Of a stretch of DNA of 64,000 nt, positions 1 through 8,307 are shown one piece after another (within the stretch, counting starts at the first letter, position 1; each line of letters starts with the position of its first letter). Made by a program: the position numbers and the translations under genes. This DNA is from Aeromonas veronii (GTDB lineage: Bacteria; Pseudomonadota; Gammaproteobacteria; Enterobacterales; Aeromonadaceae). Where the stretch lies: positions 4,038,501-4,102,500 of the forward strand of contig CP101033.1 in assembly GCA_041319085.1 (NCBI GenBank), written 5' to 3'. The notes below the pieces were generated by a model. The model did no database searches. It saw only the letters and a program-made list of their open reading frames with translations, and was not told where the DNA came from.

Positions 1-1
1 C

Positions 2-721
2 CGCGTGGTGGCCTATGCCGCCGCCATGGGCAAGTCCCCGGTGGTGGTCAACGACTGCCCGGGCTTCTTCGTCAACCGGGTGCTGTTCCCCTACTTCTTC
101 GGCTTCAACAAGCTGGTCGCCGATGGCGCCGACTTCGCCGCCGTCGATAAGGTGATGGAGAAGGAGTTCGGCTGGCCGATGGGCCCCGCCTATCTGTTGG
201 ACGTGGTCGGCATCGACACCGGTCACCATGCCGGTGATGTGATGGCGCAGGGCTTCCCGGCTCGCATGAGCAAGGAAGGTCGCACCGCCATCGACGTGAT
301 GTACGAAGTGAACCGCTTCGGTCAGAAGAACGGCAAGGGCTTCTACGCCTATGAGCAGGACAAGAAGGGCAAGCCGAAGAAGGTGGCTGATGCCGCTGCT
401 TACGAGCTGCTGGCCCCGATTGCCAAGCCGAAGCAGGATTTCGACAAGGAAGCCATCATTGCTCGCATGATGATCCCGATGATCAACGAGGTGGTGCTCT
501 GTCTGGAAGAGGGCATTGTTGCCACCCCAGCCGAAGCCGACATCGCGCTGGTCTACGGTCTGGGCTTCCCTCCCTTCCGCGGCGGCGTGTTCCGCTATCT
601 GGACACTATCGGTCTGGATCGCTACGTGGCCATGGCCGACCAGTATGCCGACTTGGGCCCGCTCTACCGCGTCAGCGACAAGCTGCGCGAGATGGCCGCC
701 CAGGGCAAAACCTTCTACTGA
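2..721 (+). CDS. fadB: Fatty acid oxidation complex alpha subunit, C-terminal part (cut by window start)
   Basis: This is the last 239 codons of the multifunctional beta-oxidation subunit (enoyl-CoA hydratase plus 3-hydroxyacyl-CoA dehydrogenase); the N-terminal hydratase half lies outside the window. What is visible is the C-terminal 3-hydroxyacyl-CoA dehydrogenase region: [15 protein letters not shown] near the left edge, then [20 protein letters not shown], and the repeat-like late segment [16 protein letters not shown]. The stop is followed 21 bp later by fadA, the usual fadBA order, so the two are almost certainly one operon. The family assignment is firm because both the protein text and the neighbour agree. 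Confidence 0.95.
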   Translation, partial: RVVAYAAAMGKSPVVVNDCPGFFVNRVLFPYFFGFNKLVADGADFAAVDKVMEKEFGWPMGPAYLLDVVGIDTGHHAGDVMAQGFPARMSKEGRTAIDVMYEVNRFGQKNGKGFYAYEQDKKGKPKKVADAAAYELLAPIAKPKQDFDKEAIIARMMIPMINEVVLCLEEGIVATPAEADIALVYGLGFPPFRGGVFRYLDTIGLDRYVAMADQYADLGPLYRVSDKLREMAAQGKTFY

Positions 722-1906
<1,185 letters not shown>

Positions 1907-1953
1907 TAACCAGCCGGATCGACGGGATGCACTACTGAGAGTTGTCCCTTTTC

Positions 1954-1980
1954 GGGGCCAGTCTGACTGGCCCCTTTTCA
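1954..1980 (+). terminator. Rho-independent terminator of fadBA
   Basis: A perfect 10-bp inverted repeat (GGGGCCAGTC / GACTGGCCCC) around a single T is followed by TTTTC, 48 bp after the fadA stop. Confidence 0.85.
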
Positions 1981-2034
1981 AGTCTGTGACGATCGCCACA
2001 CGGGGTGCTCGTCAGTGGTCAGAAGCTGTCTGTT

Positions 2035-2062
2035 GGCCGTCCCGTTTGGGTCGGCCTTTTTT
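2035..2062 (+). terminator. Second hairpin plus T-run upstream of the two-component operon
   Basis: GGCCG and CGGCC pair around a 12-nt loop and are followed by TTTTTTCG. It may be a back-up terminator for fadBA or insulate the response-regulator gene downstream. The stem is short. Confidence 0.5.
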
Positions 2063-2183
2063 CGTTTTAACCTTATCAATAGGCTGTTATTGCCTTAAAC
2101 CTCACATTAGATAGGGGGCTTGCTTGCTTTTTACTCCCCCGACAGGTTCAATCTGCACAAAAAAAGGGTGGATGCACATACAT

Positions 2184-2906
2184 ATGTCAATGAGCAAACA
2201 ACTGCTGATCGTCGACGACGACCAAGAGATCCGCGAGCTGCTCAATGAGTACCTGACCCGGGCGGGCTTTCAGGTATTGACGGCGGCGGAGGGCAACGAG
2301 ATGCGCCAGCAGCTCTCCCAGCACAGCCCGGACCTGATTATTCTGGACATCATGATGCCCGGCGAGGACGGTTTTACCCTCTGCCAGCAGATCCGTCGTG
2401 ATTCTCAGGTTCCCATCATCATGCTGACCGCCGCCTCCGACGAAGCGGATCGGGTGATCGGCCTCGAACTCGGTGCTGACGACTATATCGCCAAGCCGTT
2501 CAGCCCCCGTGAACTGCAGGCCCGCATCAAGGCGCTGCTGCGCCGCGCCGAATTCCGCCAGCCGGAAAAAGAGAAGGAACCTAGCCGCCGCCTGCGCTTC
2601 GCCGAGTGGACCCTCGACACCCTGAGCCATCAGCTGACCCACGACGATGGCAGCCTGCTGGATCTCTCCGGCAGCGATGCCCTGCTGCTCGGCATGTTCC
2701 TGCAACAGCCCGGCGTGGTGCTGGATCGGGATACCATCTCCGATGCCACCCGCGGCCGCGAAAGCCTGCCGATGGAGCGCGGCATCGACGTACAGATCAG
2801 CCGTCTGCGCCAGAAGCTGGGTGACAACGGCAAGAGCCCGCGCATCATCAAGACCATTCGCGGTAGCGGCTACATGCTGATTGCCGAGGTGCACGAGCTG
2901 CCATGA
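2184..2906 (+). CDS. OmpR-family response regulator
   Basis: This is a two-component DNA-binding regulator of 240 residues. The receiver domain (about residues 5-120) has the acidic pocket IVDDD, the phospho-acceptor Asp55 in LIILDIMMPGEDG and the switch lysine in DDYIAKPFSPREL. The winged-helix output domain (about 140-235) ends in DVQISRLRQKLGDNGKSPRIIKTIRGSGYML without a break. I prefer ATG 2184 or 2190; an in-frame ATG at 2172 sits too close to the AGGGTGG at 2165-2171. It overlaps the sensor kinase by 4 bp, so they are co-translated partners. The layout regulator-kinase-sugar-binding protein recalls the GltR/GtrS glucose system of Pseudomonas, but the ligand is unknown. Confidence 0.9.
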   Translation: MSMSKQLLIVDDDQEIRELLNEYLTRAGFQVLTAAEGNEMRQQLSQHSPDLIILDIMMPGEDGFTLCQQIRRDSQVPIIMLTAASDEADRVIGLELGADDYIAKPFSPRELQARIKALLRRAEFRQPEKEKEPSRRLRFAEWTLDTLSHQLTHDDGSLLDLSGSDALLLGMFLQQPGVVLDRDTISDATRGRESLPMERGIDVQISRLRQKLGDNGKSPRIIKTIRGSGYMLIAEVHELP

Positions 2907-4348
2907 GCAACAAGTGGTCCTGGGGGGCGCTGGTGCCCCGCTCCCTGCTGTCACGGATGATCCTGCTGCTGCTGCTGGCTATCCTGCTCTCCCAGACCAT
3001 TCTGACCGGTATCTGGATGCAGCAGATCCAGAAGCGGGAGCTGGAGGGGATGATCAGCACCACCCGCAACCTGGCGCTCTCCGCCGCCTCCACCGTCAAC
3101 TTCTTCAAATCCCTGCCGCTGCAGTATCGCCATATCGCGCTGGATCAGCTGCGCAACATGGGCGGCAGCCGCTTCTTCGTCTCGCTCAACGAAGAGGAGA
3201 TCCACATCAGCGCCATCCCCGACAGCGAGCGCAAGACGCTGGTGCTGAAAGAAGTGCAGGGGGTGCTGACCCGCAAGCTCTCCGATGCCATGGCAATCAA
3301 GGTGGATTTCTCGCGGCCCGAAGAGCTGCACGTCTTCAACAACGACACCTTGCTGGCGGATCTCCCCTCCTCCTGGGCCCGCTATACCCTGTCGCTGGAG
3401 CCGCTCAATCCGCCAGTACTGGTGACCCAGATCGAAATCGAAAAGGGGGAGTGGCTCTATCTGGCGGCCCTGCTGCCCGCCCCGTACATGACCCTCGATG
3501 ACACCGTGATGCCGAGTAATCAGGTGCGTTTCATCGCCCTGATGACCGTGTTCCTCTGCTTCTTCACCTTTATGTTGGTGCGCTGGCAGACCCGCCCGCT
3601 GCGCCGTCTCGCCAAGGCGGCAGTCAGTCTGGGAAAAGATATCGACCAGCCTTCGCTCAAAGAGGAAGGCGCATCGGAAATCGTGGCCGCCACCCGCGCC
3701 TTCAACATCATGCAGCACCGTATTCGCCGCTATATCGACGATAGAGAGCGGCTGTTCAGCTCCATCTCCCACGACCTCAAGACCCCCATCACCCGGCTGC
3801 GGCTGCGGGTTGAACTGCTCGACGACGAGGTACAGATCGGCAAGTTCAACAAAGATCTCGACGAGCTGGAGCTGATGGTGAAAGGGGCGCTGCAGACGGT
3901 CAAAGAGACCGACATTCACGAGAATATCGAGGAGATCGACATCAACGCCCTGCTGGAGCAGATGGCGGAGTCGATGAACCTGCACGACGAGCGGCTGACT
4001 ATCGAAGGCCACTGCAAATGGCCCTATCGCGGCAAGCTGCTGGCGCTCAAACGCTGCATCGGCAATCTTGTGGATAACGGCATCAAGTACGGCCAGCGCG
4101 TGCGCATCATCATCATGGATGACAAGGAGATGCTGATCCTGTTCATCATGGACGAGGGCCCCGGCCTGCCAGACGATCAGTTCGAGCGCATCTTCGAGCC
4201 CTACTACCGGCTCAGCACCGATCAGGCGGGAACCGGCCTTGGCCTTGGCATCGCCCGCAATATTGCCCACGCTCACGGCGGCGATCTGGTACTGGAAAAC
4301 CGTCCGCAAGGTGGCCTGCAAGCCACGCTCTCCCTACCAAGGCAGTAA
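2903..4348 (+). CDS. Sensor histidine kinase (EnvZ-like)
   Basis: The 481-residue inner-membrane kinase has a first membrane helix near residues 17-38, a periplasmic sensor segment of about 165 residues, a second helix near 208-227, then HAMP, a dimerisation/phospho-acceptor domain with His290 in SSISHDLKTPITRLRL, and an ATPase domain with N box (GNLVDNGIKYG), DEGPGLP and GTGLGLGIARN. It starts at ATG 2903 inside the regulator stop. The substrate-binding protein gene begins 4 bp after its stop, which suggests that the periplasmic domain may read a sugar or the sugar-loaded binding protein; that link is inference. Confidence 0.9.
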   Translation: MSNKWSWGALVPRSLLSRMILLLLLAILLSQTILTGIWMQQIQKRELEGMISTTRNLALSAASTVNFFKSLPLQYRHIALDQLRNMGGSRFFVSLNEEEIHISAIPDSERKTLVLKEVQGVLTRKLSDAMAIKVDFSRPEELHVFNNDTLLADLPSSWARYTLSLEPLNPPVLVTQIEIEKGEWLYLAALLPAPYMTLDDTVMPSNQVRFIALMTVFLCFFTFMLVRWQTRPLRRLAKAAVSLGKDIDQPSLKEEGASEIVAATRAFNIMQHRIRRYIDDRERLFSSISHDLKTPITRLRLRVELLDDEVQIGKFNKDLDELELMVKGALQTVKETDIHENIEEIDINALLEQMAESMNLHDERLTIEGHCKWPYRGKLLALKRCIGNLVDNGIKYGQRVRIIIMDDKEMLILFIMDEGPGLPDDQFERIFEPYYRLSTDQAGTGLGLGIARNIAHAHGGDLVLENRPQGGLQATLSLPRQ

Positions 4349-4352
4349 CCTT

Positions 4353-5591
4353 ATGAAGTGGTTGTCTTTTTCTGTCATCGCCCTGCTATCACTACCGGCG
4401 TGCGCCTCCCAGGTGGAGGTGTTGCACTGGTGGACCTCGGGCGGCGAGGCCCGGGCAGTGGAGGTGCTTAAAGCGGAGTGGATCGCCCAGGGCAACCAGT
4501 GGAACGACTTTGCGGTGCAGGGCGGCGGCGGCAAGAGCGCCATGACGGTATTGAAGAGCCGGGCGCTGGCCGCCAACCCGCCCGAAGCGGCCCATCTCAA
4601 GGGCTATGAGCTCAAGGAGTGGGCCGGACTCGGCTTTCTGCGCGATCTCAGCCCAATGGCCGATCACCTCGGCTGGTACACCAAGATGCCCCCCATGGTG
4701 CGGGCCACCCTCAGCCAGAATGGCGCCCTGATGGCGGTGCCGACCGGCATCCACCGGGTCAACTGGCTGTGGCTCAACCGCAAGGTGTTCGAACAGCAGA
4801 AGCTGGCCCCGCCCGACGACTGGGCCCAGTTTGTCACCATCGCCGATAAGCTTAAAAAACAGGGCATCACCCCCCTCGCCATCGGCAACGAGCCCTGGCA
4901 GCTGGCGGTACTGTTTGAAACAGTGGCGCTCGGTGAGGGCGGCAAGACGTTCTACCGCAAAGCCTTTATGGAGCAGGACAGCGCCACCCTGACCGGTCCC
5001 GACATGGTGCGGGTACTGACCCGCTTCCAGCAGTTGCGCGCCTATGTACCGGAAAAATACGCCGGTCTGAAATGGCATCAGGCCACCAATCTGCTGGAGA
5101 GCGGTGGCGCCGCCATGCAGGTAATGGGGGACTGGGTCAAGGGGGAGCTGAGTGCAGGCAACTACAGGCCGGGTGAGGATATCGCCTGCCTGCCGAGCCC
5201 GGGCAGTGCCGGGCTGTTCAGCTACAACCTCGACTCCATCGCCATGTTCAAACAGCGGGATCCGGCCCAGCTACAGGCCCAGGGCGATCTGGCCCAACTG
5301 CTGATGACGCCGACATTCCAGGAGGAGTTCAATCGGGTGAAGGGGTCGATCCCGGCGCTGACCCGGCCCGATATGAGCAAGTTCGACCGCTGCGCCGTGC
5401 GCTCCTATCAGGATTTCCTGCTGGCGGAAAAGCAGAACAACCTGCTGCCCAGCATGGCGGAAGGGATGGCGACGCCGACCAATATGCGGCAGGCGATCCT
5501 CGATGTGCTGAGCAACTTCTTTAACGACCCCAGAGCCAACCCGGAGCAGACGGCATTGCATCTGGAGCGGGCGATGCGTTCGACCCGCTGA
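4353..5591 (+). CDS. Carbohydrate ABC-type periplasmic substrate-binding protein (orphan)
   Basis: The 412-residue product has a signal peptide ending in LLSLPACAS and begins its mature part with VEVLHWWTSGGE, typical of family-1 solute-binding proteins of the CUT1 glucose/mannose type. Later family features include the PTGIHRVNWLWLNRKVF segment and the GGAAMQVMGDWVKGE loop. The start at ATG 4353 is 4 bp after the kinase stop and just before the signal peptide. No permease or ATPase gene lies in the following several kilobases, so it may serve a transporter elsewhere or act as a sensory accessory of the kinase. The cysteine at the end of the signal peptide could make it a lipoprotein, but LPAC is only a partial lipobox. 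Confidence 0.85.
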   Translation: MKWLSFSVIALLSLPACASQVEVLHWWTSGGEARAVEVLKAEWIAQGNQWNDFAVQGGGGKSAMTVLKSRALAANPPEAAHLKGYELKEWAGLGFLRDLSPMADHLGWYTKMPPMVRATLSQNGALMAVPTGIHRVNWLWLNRKVFEQQKLAPPDDWAQFVTIADKLKKQGITPLAIGNEPWQLAVLFETVALGEGGKTFYRKAFMEQDSATLTGPDMVRVLTRFQQLRAYVPEKYAGLKWHQATNLLESGGAAMQVMGDWVKGELSAGNYRPGEDIACLPSPGSAGLFSYNLDSIAMFKQRDPAQLQAQGDLAQLLMTPTFQEEFNRVKGSIPALTRPDMSKFDRCAVRSYQDFLLAEKQNNLLPSMAEGMATPTNMRQAILDVLSNFFNDPRANPEQTALHLERAMRSTR

Positions 5592-5620
5592 TCCGGGAAA
5601 ATGGCCAAACAGCTGAAATG

Positions 5621-5651
5621 ACAAAGGCGGAATTGTTCCGCCTTTGTTGTT
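5621..5651. terminator. Bidirectional terminator between the binding-protein gene and the small membrane-protein gene
   Basis: A perfect 12-bp stem (ACAAAGGCGGAA / TTCCGCCTTTGT) with a 3-nt loop is followed by TGTTG. It lies between two converging genes, 29 bp after one stop and 19 bp from the other. Confidence 0.7.
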
Positions 5652-5666
5652 GAATCGTCACCTGAT

Positions 5667-5858
5667 TCAGGATTGATCGTTTTCGTCCTCATCCTCGTCA
5701 TAGTAATCGCTAAGCTCGATCCAGAGTCCCAACCCGACCATCACCATGGAGCCGAACCAGGTACCGGTATTCCCGATCGGGCTGCCCATCACTATCATGG
5801 CGAAAGACAAGAACCCCATGCCTGCATAGGCCTGTAATCTGCCGTAGGAGACCTGCAT
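5667..5858 (-). CDS. Small two-helix membrane protein with acidic tail, unknown function
   Basis: I do not recognise this 63-residue protein. It has two hydrophobic segments (about residues 10-26 and 34-48, the second MVMVGLGLWIEL) and an acidic tail (DYYDEDEDENDQS). The start is ATG 5858, because an AAGGAGGT Shine-Dalgarno lies 5-6 bases upstream; the in-frame GTG at 5864 would overlap that site. The near-perfect ribosome site and converging arrangement with a terminator argue that it is a real gene. Confidence 0.65.
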   Translation of the reverse strand: MQVSYGRLQAYAGMGFLSFAMIVMGSPIGNTGTWFGSMVMVGLGLWIELSDYYDEDEDENDQS

Positions 5859-6027
5859 ATTCACCTCCTTGTTGAATATGGTTCAATTTTTATATTACTC
5901 GTCCGGCGCGAGCTGGATAGGGCCGAATAACATTTTGGTTACATATGCTGGTTGATGGGTCGTTTGTTTGATTATTTTTTAGCCCTGAGTATCATTGGTA
6001 GCCGAATAGGTTGATGATTGATAACAG

Positions 6028-6138
6028 ATGAGTGATTTATTCTGCAGCGCAACTCACGAGTTGGTTGCAATCGGGCTTCGTTGCCCGGAAAACGTGACGA
6101 TAGCTCGCAAGAAAGTGCGGCTGAAGGTTGATTATTAA
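6028..6138 (+). pseudogene. Truncated tusA copy 1 (36-codon open frame)
   Basis: The unit reads through 36 codons from ATG 6028 to TAA 6136-6138 and matches the TusA N-terminus, including the active-site motif GLRCPE. It ends in KVRLKVDY instead of the normal KVRLMADGE. Its stop overlaps the next unit's ATG as TAATG. It may be a decaying duplicate or a translated mini-TusA; the open frame and conserved cysteine are seen, any function is speculation. Confidence 0.55.
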
Positions 6139-6248
6139 TGAGTAATTTATTCTGCGATGCGACCCACGAGTTGGACGCAATCGGGCTTCGTTGCCCGGAA
6201 CCCGTGACGATAGCTCGCAAGAAAGTGCGGCTGAAGGTTGATTATTAA
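6138..6248 (+). pseudogene. Truncated tusA copy 2 (36-codon open frame)
   Basis: This unit has the same length and ending as copy 1 but its first 22 codons are identical in protein to real TusA, with GLRCPEPV intact, before diverging at VTIARKK. TAA 6246-6248 overlaps ATG 6248 of full tusA (TAATG), so translation of the copy could feed ribosomes to tusA. AAGG lies about 9 bases before its ATG. Confidence 0.55.
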
Positions 6249-6493
6249 TGAGTAATTTATTCTGCGATGCGACCCATGAGTTGGACGCAATCGGGCTTCG
6301 TTGCCCGGAACCCGTAATGATGGTGCGCAAAAAAGTGCGACTGATGGCGGATGGCGAGACCCTGCTGGTCAGCGCCGACGATCCTTCAACCACCCGCGAC
6401 ATCCCCAGTTTCTGCCGCTTTATGGATCACACCCTGGTCGCCAGCGAGACAGAGCAGGCCCCTTACCGCTATCTGATCCGCAAGGGTCAATAA
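6248..6493 (+). CDS. tusA: Sulfur carrier protein TusA
   Basis: TusA accepts persulfide sulfur from the cysteine desulfurase IscS and passes it toward 2-thiouridine modification of tRNA wobble bases. The 81-residue product matches the E. coli protein nearly end to end: Cys19 in [16 protein letters not shown] is the sulfur carrier, followed by [16 protein letters not shown] and the ending YRYLIRKG. It is preceded by two truncated copies of its own 5' end and followed 20 bp later by a ridA-like gene. The only good full-length start is ATG 6248. Confidence 0.95.
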   Translation: MSNLFCDATHELDAIGLRCPEPVMMVRKKVRLMADGETLLVSADDPSTTRDIPSFCRFMDHTLVASETEQAPYRYLIRKGQ

Positions 6494-6513
6494 GCCCCGT
6501 ACCGGAGCACGCC

Positions 6514-6861
6514 ATGACAACCATTACCCGAATCGGCACCACCCAGCGTTGGTCAGACGTGGTCATCCACAATGGCACCCTCTACGTGGTGGAAGTGCCC
6601 GTCAGCGAAGAGGCTGACATCCACCAGCAAACCCGCGAAGTGCTGGCGAACCTGCAGCGTCTGCTGGAAGCCAACGGCTCCGGCATCGACAAGATCCTGA
6701 TGGCCAACATCTATCTCAAAGACATTCAGGACATCGCGGCCTTCAACGAGCAGTGGGATGCCTGGCTCCCGGCTGGCACCGCACCGGTTCGCGCCTGCGT
6801 ACAGGCCCGTCTGGCCCACGAAGGCTACAAGGTCGAAGTGCAGCTCACTGCCGCTGTCTAA
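6514..6861 (+). CDS. RidA/YjgF-family protein (enamine/imine deaminase-like)
   Basis: RidA-family trimers hydrolyse reactive enamine/imine intermediates from PLP enzymes; some subfamilies have other or unknown roles. The 115-residue product shows the family fold pattern: an early HNGTLYVVEVP strand, QQTREVLANLQRLLEANGSGIDKILMANIYLKD without the usual N-terminal extension, and APVRACVQARL with the conserved arginine near residue 95. I start at ATG 6514 (CACGCC before it), 20 bp after tusA. The last 104 bases are repeated four more times downstream. Subfamily assignment is uncertain. Confidence 0.88.
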   Translation: MTTITRIGTTQRWSDVVIHNGTLYVVEVPVSEEADIHQQTREVLANLQRLLEANGSGIDKILMANIYLKDIQDIAAFNEQWDAWLPAGTAPVRACVQARLAHEGYKVEVQLTAAV

Positions 6862-7334
6862 GCAAAACGGGATGCCTGGCTCCCCTGATGCCGACACCGC
6901 ACCGGTTCGCGCCTGCGTACAGGCCCGTCTGGCCCACGAAGGCTACAAGGTCGAAGTGCAGCTCACTGCCGCTGTCTAAGCAAAACGGGATGCCTGGCTC
7001 CCCTGATGCCGACACCGCACCAGTCCGCGCCTGCGTACAGGCCTGTCTGGCCCACGAAGGCTACAAGGTCGAAGTGCAGCTCACTGCCGCTGTCTAAGCA
7101 AAACGGGATGCCTGGCTCCCCTAATGCCGACACCGCACCAGTTCGCGCCTGCGTACAGGCCCGTCTGGCCCACGAAGGCTACAAGGTCGAAGTGCAGCTC
7201 ACTGCCGCTGTCTAAGCAAAACGGGATGCCTGGCTCCCCTGATGCCGACACCGCACCGGTTCGCGCCTGTGTTCAGGCCCGCCTGGCCCACGAAGGCTAC
7301 AAGGTCGAAGTACAGCTCACTGCCGCGGTCTAAG
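6755..7334 (+). repeat. Tandem repeat of the ridA 3' end (original plus four 118-bp copies)
   Basis: Units start with GGGATGCCTGGCTCCC at 6755 (inside ridA), 6869, 6987, 7105 and 7223. Spacing is 114 bp for the first and 118 bp for the rest; the extra 4 bases come from CCCTGATGCCGA replacing CCGGCTGG. Each copy carries the end of ridA including its TAA. The copies are nearly identical except the last, which has several silent-type changes (TGTGTTCAGGCCCGCC, GCGGTC) and adjoins unique sequence. It may therefore be the ancestral 3' end. Confidence 0.95.
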
Positions 7335-7344
7335 AGGCGGTTAT

Positions 7345-7384
7345 CCCCCTCATCCCCGCCCCTTCTCCCACGAGGGGAGAAGGG
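7345..7384. repeat. REP-like intergenic palindrome
   Basis: CCCCCTCATCCCCGCC leads into a hairpin CCTTCTCCC-ACGA-GGGGAGAAGG. Sequences of this type are widespread intergenic repeats in gammaproteobacteria; recognition is from memory, not a search. Confidence 0.55.
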
Positions 7385-7425
7385 AGCAAACAACAAGGCA
7401 CCATTGCTCGCCACGGCGCCAATAG

Positions 7426-7456
7426 AAAGGCCCCGCCATCACTGGCGGGGCCTTTT
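7426..7456. terminator. Bidirectional terminator between the ridA array and the OmpA-like lipoprotein gene
   Basis: AAAGGCCCCGCC and GGCGGGGCCTTTT pair around ATCACT, giving a GC-rich 12-bp stem with T-runs on both sides. Confidence 0.85.
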
Positions 7457-7477
7457 CGTTACCGAAACCTGAACGAG

Positions 7478-8134
7478 TTAGGCGGTCGGGGTCAGGGTAA
7501 TGGTCACGCGGCGGTTCTGGGCTTTGCCAGCGGCGGTGCTGTTGGTGGCAACCGGCTGATCCGGGCCCACGCCGGTGGTGGAGATGCGGCTGCCAGCTAC
7601 ACCGTGGCCAATCAGCTGGGCGGCAACGGCATCGGCGCGCTCGCGGGAGAGCTTCATGTTCAGATCGCGGGAACCGGTGCTGTCGGTGTGACCGACCACA
7701 TTCAGGCGGGTCTTGTCGAACTCGGCAACCACCATGGCGACGCCGGAGAGGGTGTTGGCACCGGCCGCTTTCAGCTGGGAGCTGGAGCTGTCGAAGGTGA
7801 CGTTGTTCGGCATGTTGAGGATCAGCTCATTGCCATTGCGGGTCACGTTGACGCCAGTGCCCTGCAGCTTCTCGCGCAGCTTGGCTTCCTGCACGTCCAT
7901 GTAGTAGCCGATACCGCCGCCCAGTGCCGCGCCGGCAGCCACACCAGTCAGAATACCCTTCTTGCGATCACCCTTGCTGGAGGAGAGCGCACCCACGGCT
8001 GCACCGGCAGCGGCGCCGGCCAGCGCGCCCCAGGCACCTTTGGAGGTCTGGGATTCGCGGGTGTAGGGGTTGATGGTACAGCCGCTCAGGGCAACGGTCA
8101 GTGCCAGAGCAGGCACCAGGATCTTGGCTCGCAT
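7478..8134 (-). CDS. OmpA-like peptidoglycan-binding outer-membrane lipoprotein (YiaD type)
   Basis: The 218-residue product has a lipoprotein signal (LALTVALSGC, lipobox cysteine near residue 18), then a glycine/alanine-rich glycine-zipper segment (GALAGAAAGAAVGALSSS and GVAAGAALGGGIGYYMD) and a C-terminal OmpA domain with FDSSSSQLKAAG, VVGHTDSTGSRDLNMKLSRERADAV and NRRVTITL. The HTDSTG / LSRERA pair marks the meso-diaminopimelate-binding pocket. The start at ATG 8134 leads straight into the signal peptide; the frame is open further upstream but without membrane features. It probably tethers the outer membrane to peptidoglycan. It is monocistronic with a shared terminator. Confidence 0.92.
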   Translation of the reverse strand: MRAKILVPALALTVALSGCTINPYTRESQTSKGAWGALAGAAAGAAVGALSSSKGDRKKGILTGVAAGAALGGGIGYYMDVQEAKLREKLQGTGVNVTRNGNELILNMPNNVTFDSSSSQLKAAGANTLSGVAMVVAEFDKTRLNVVGHTDSTGSRDLNMKLSRERADAVAAQLIGHGVAGSRISTTGVGPDQPVATNSTAAGKAQNRRVTITLTPTA

Positions 8135-8307
8135 GAAAAAACCTCTGTGAAAACAATCCGGCACCATGCCGGGGGGCCGGATTGTAACGCGCTGGAACGC
8201 CATTGTCTGACGTAGGCCTGAACCGTTGGCGAGAGTGGCGGTTATTTGCGCAAAAACCGCCGAAAGGAGAAAGCCGGTGGAGACAAACGCAGCCAATGAA
8301 GGCCAGA

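Larger units (their letters stand above)
6028..6350 (+). repeat. Tandem 110-bp repeat of the tusA 5' end (two full units plus the start of the real gene)
   Basis: Units begin at ATG 6028, ATG 6138 and ATG 6248, exactly 110 bp apart. The second and third units are almost identical over their first 90 bases. The first has drifted (for example GAT for AAT at codon 3, CAGC for CGAT near codon 7). Homology of the third unit to the others fades after about 6350, where normal tusA continues. Confidence 0.95.

Noticed and set aside
2951..4321. 456-codon minus-strand frame over the sensor kinase
   Set aside because: Antisense shadow of a kinase with all catalytic boxes on the plus strand.
6028..7334. 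CRISPR-like repetition
   Set aside because: The repeats are head-to-tail without unique spacers, are 110-118 bp long, and derive from tusA and ridA.
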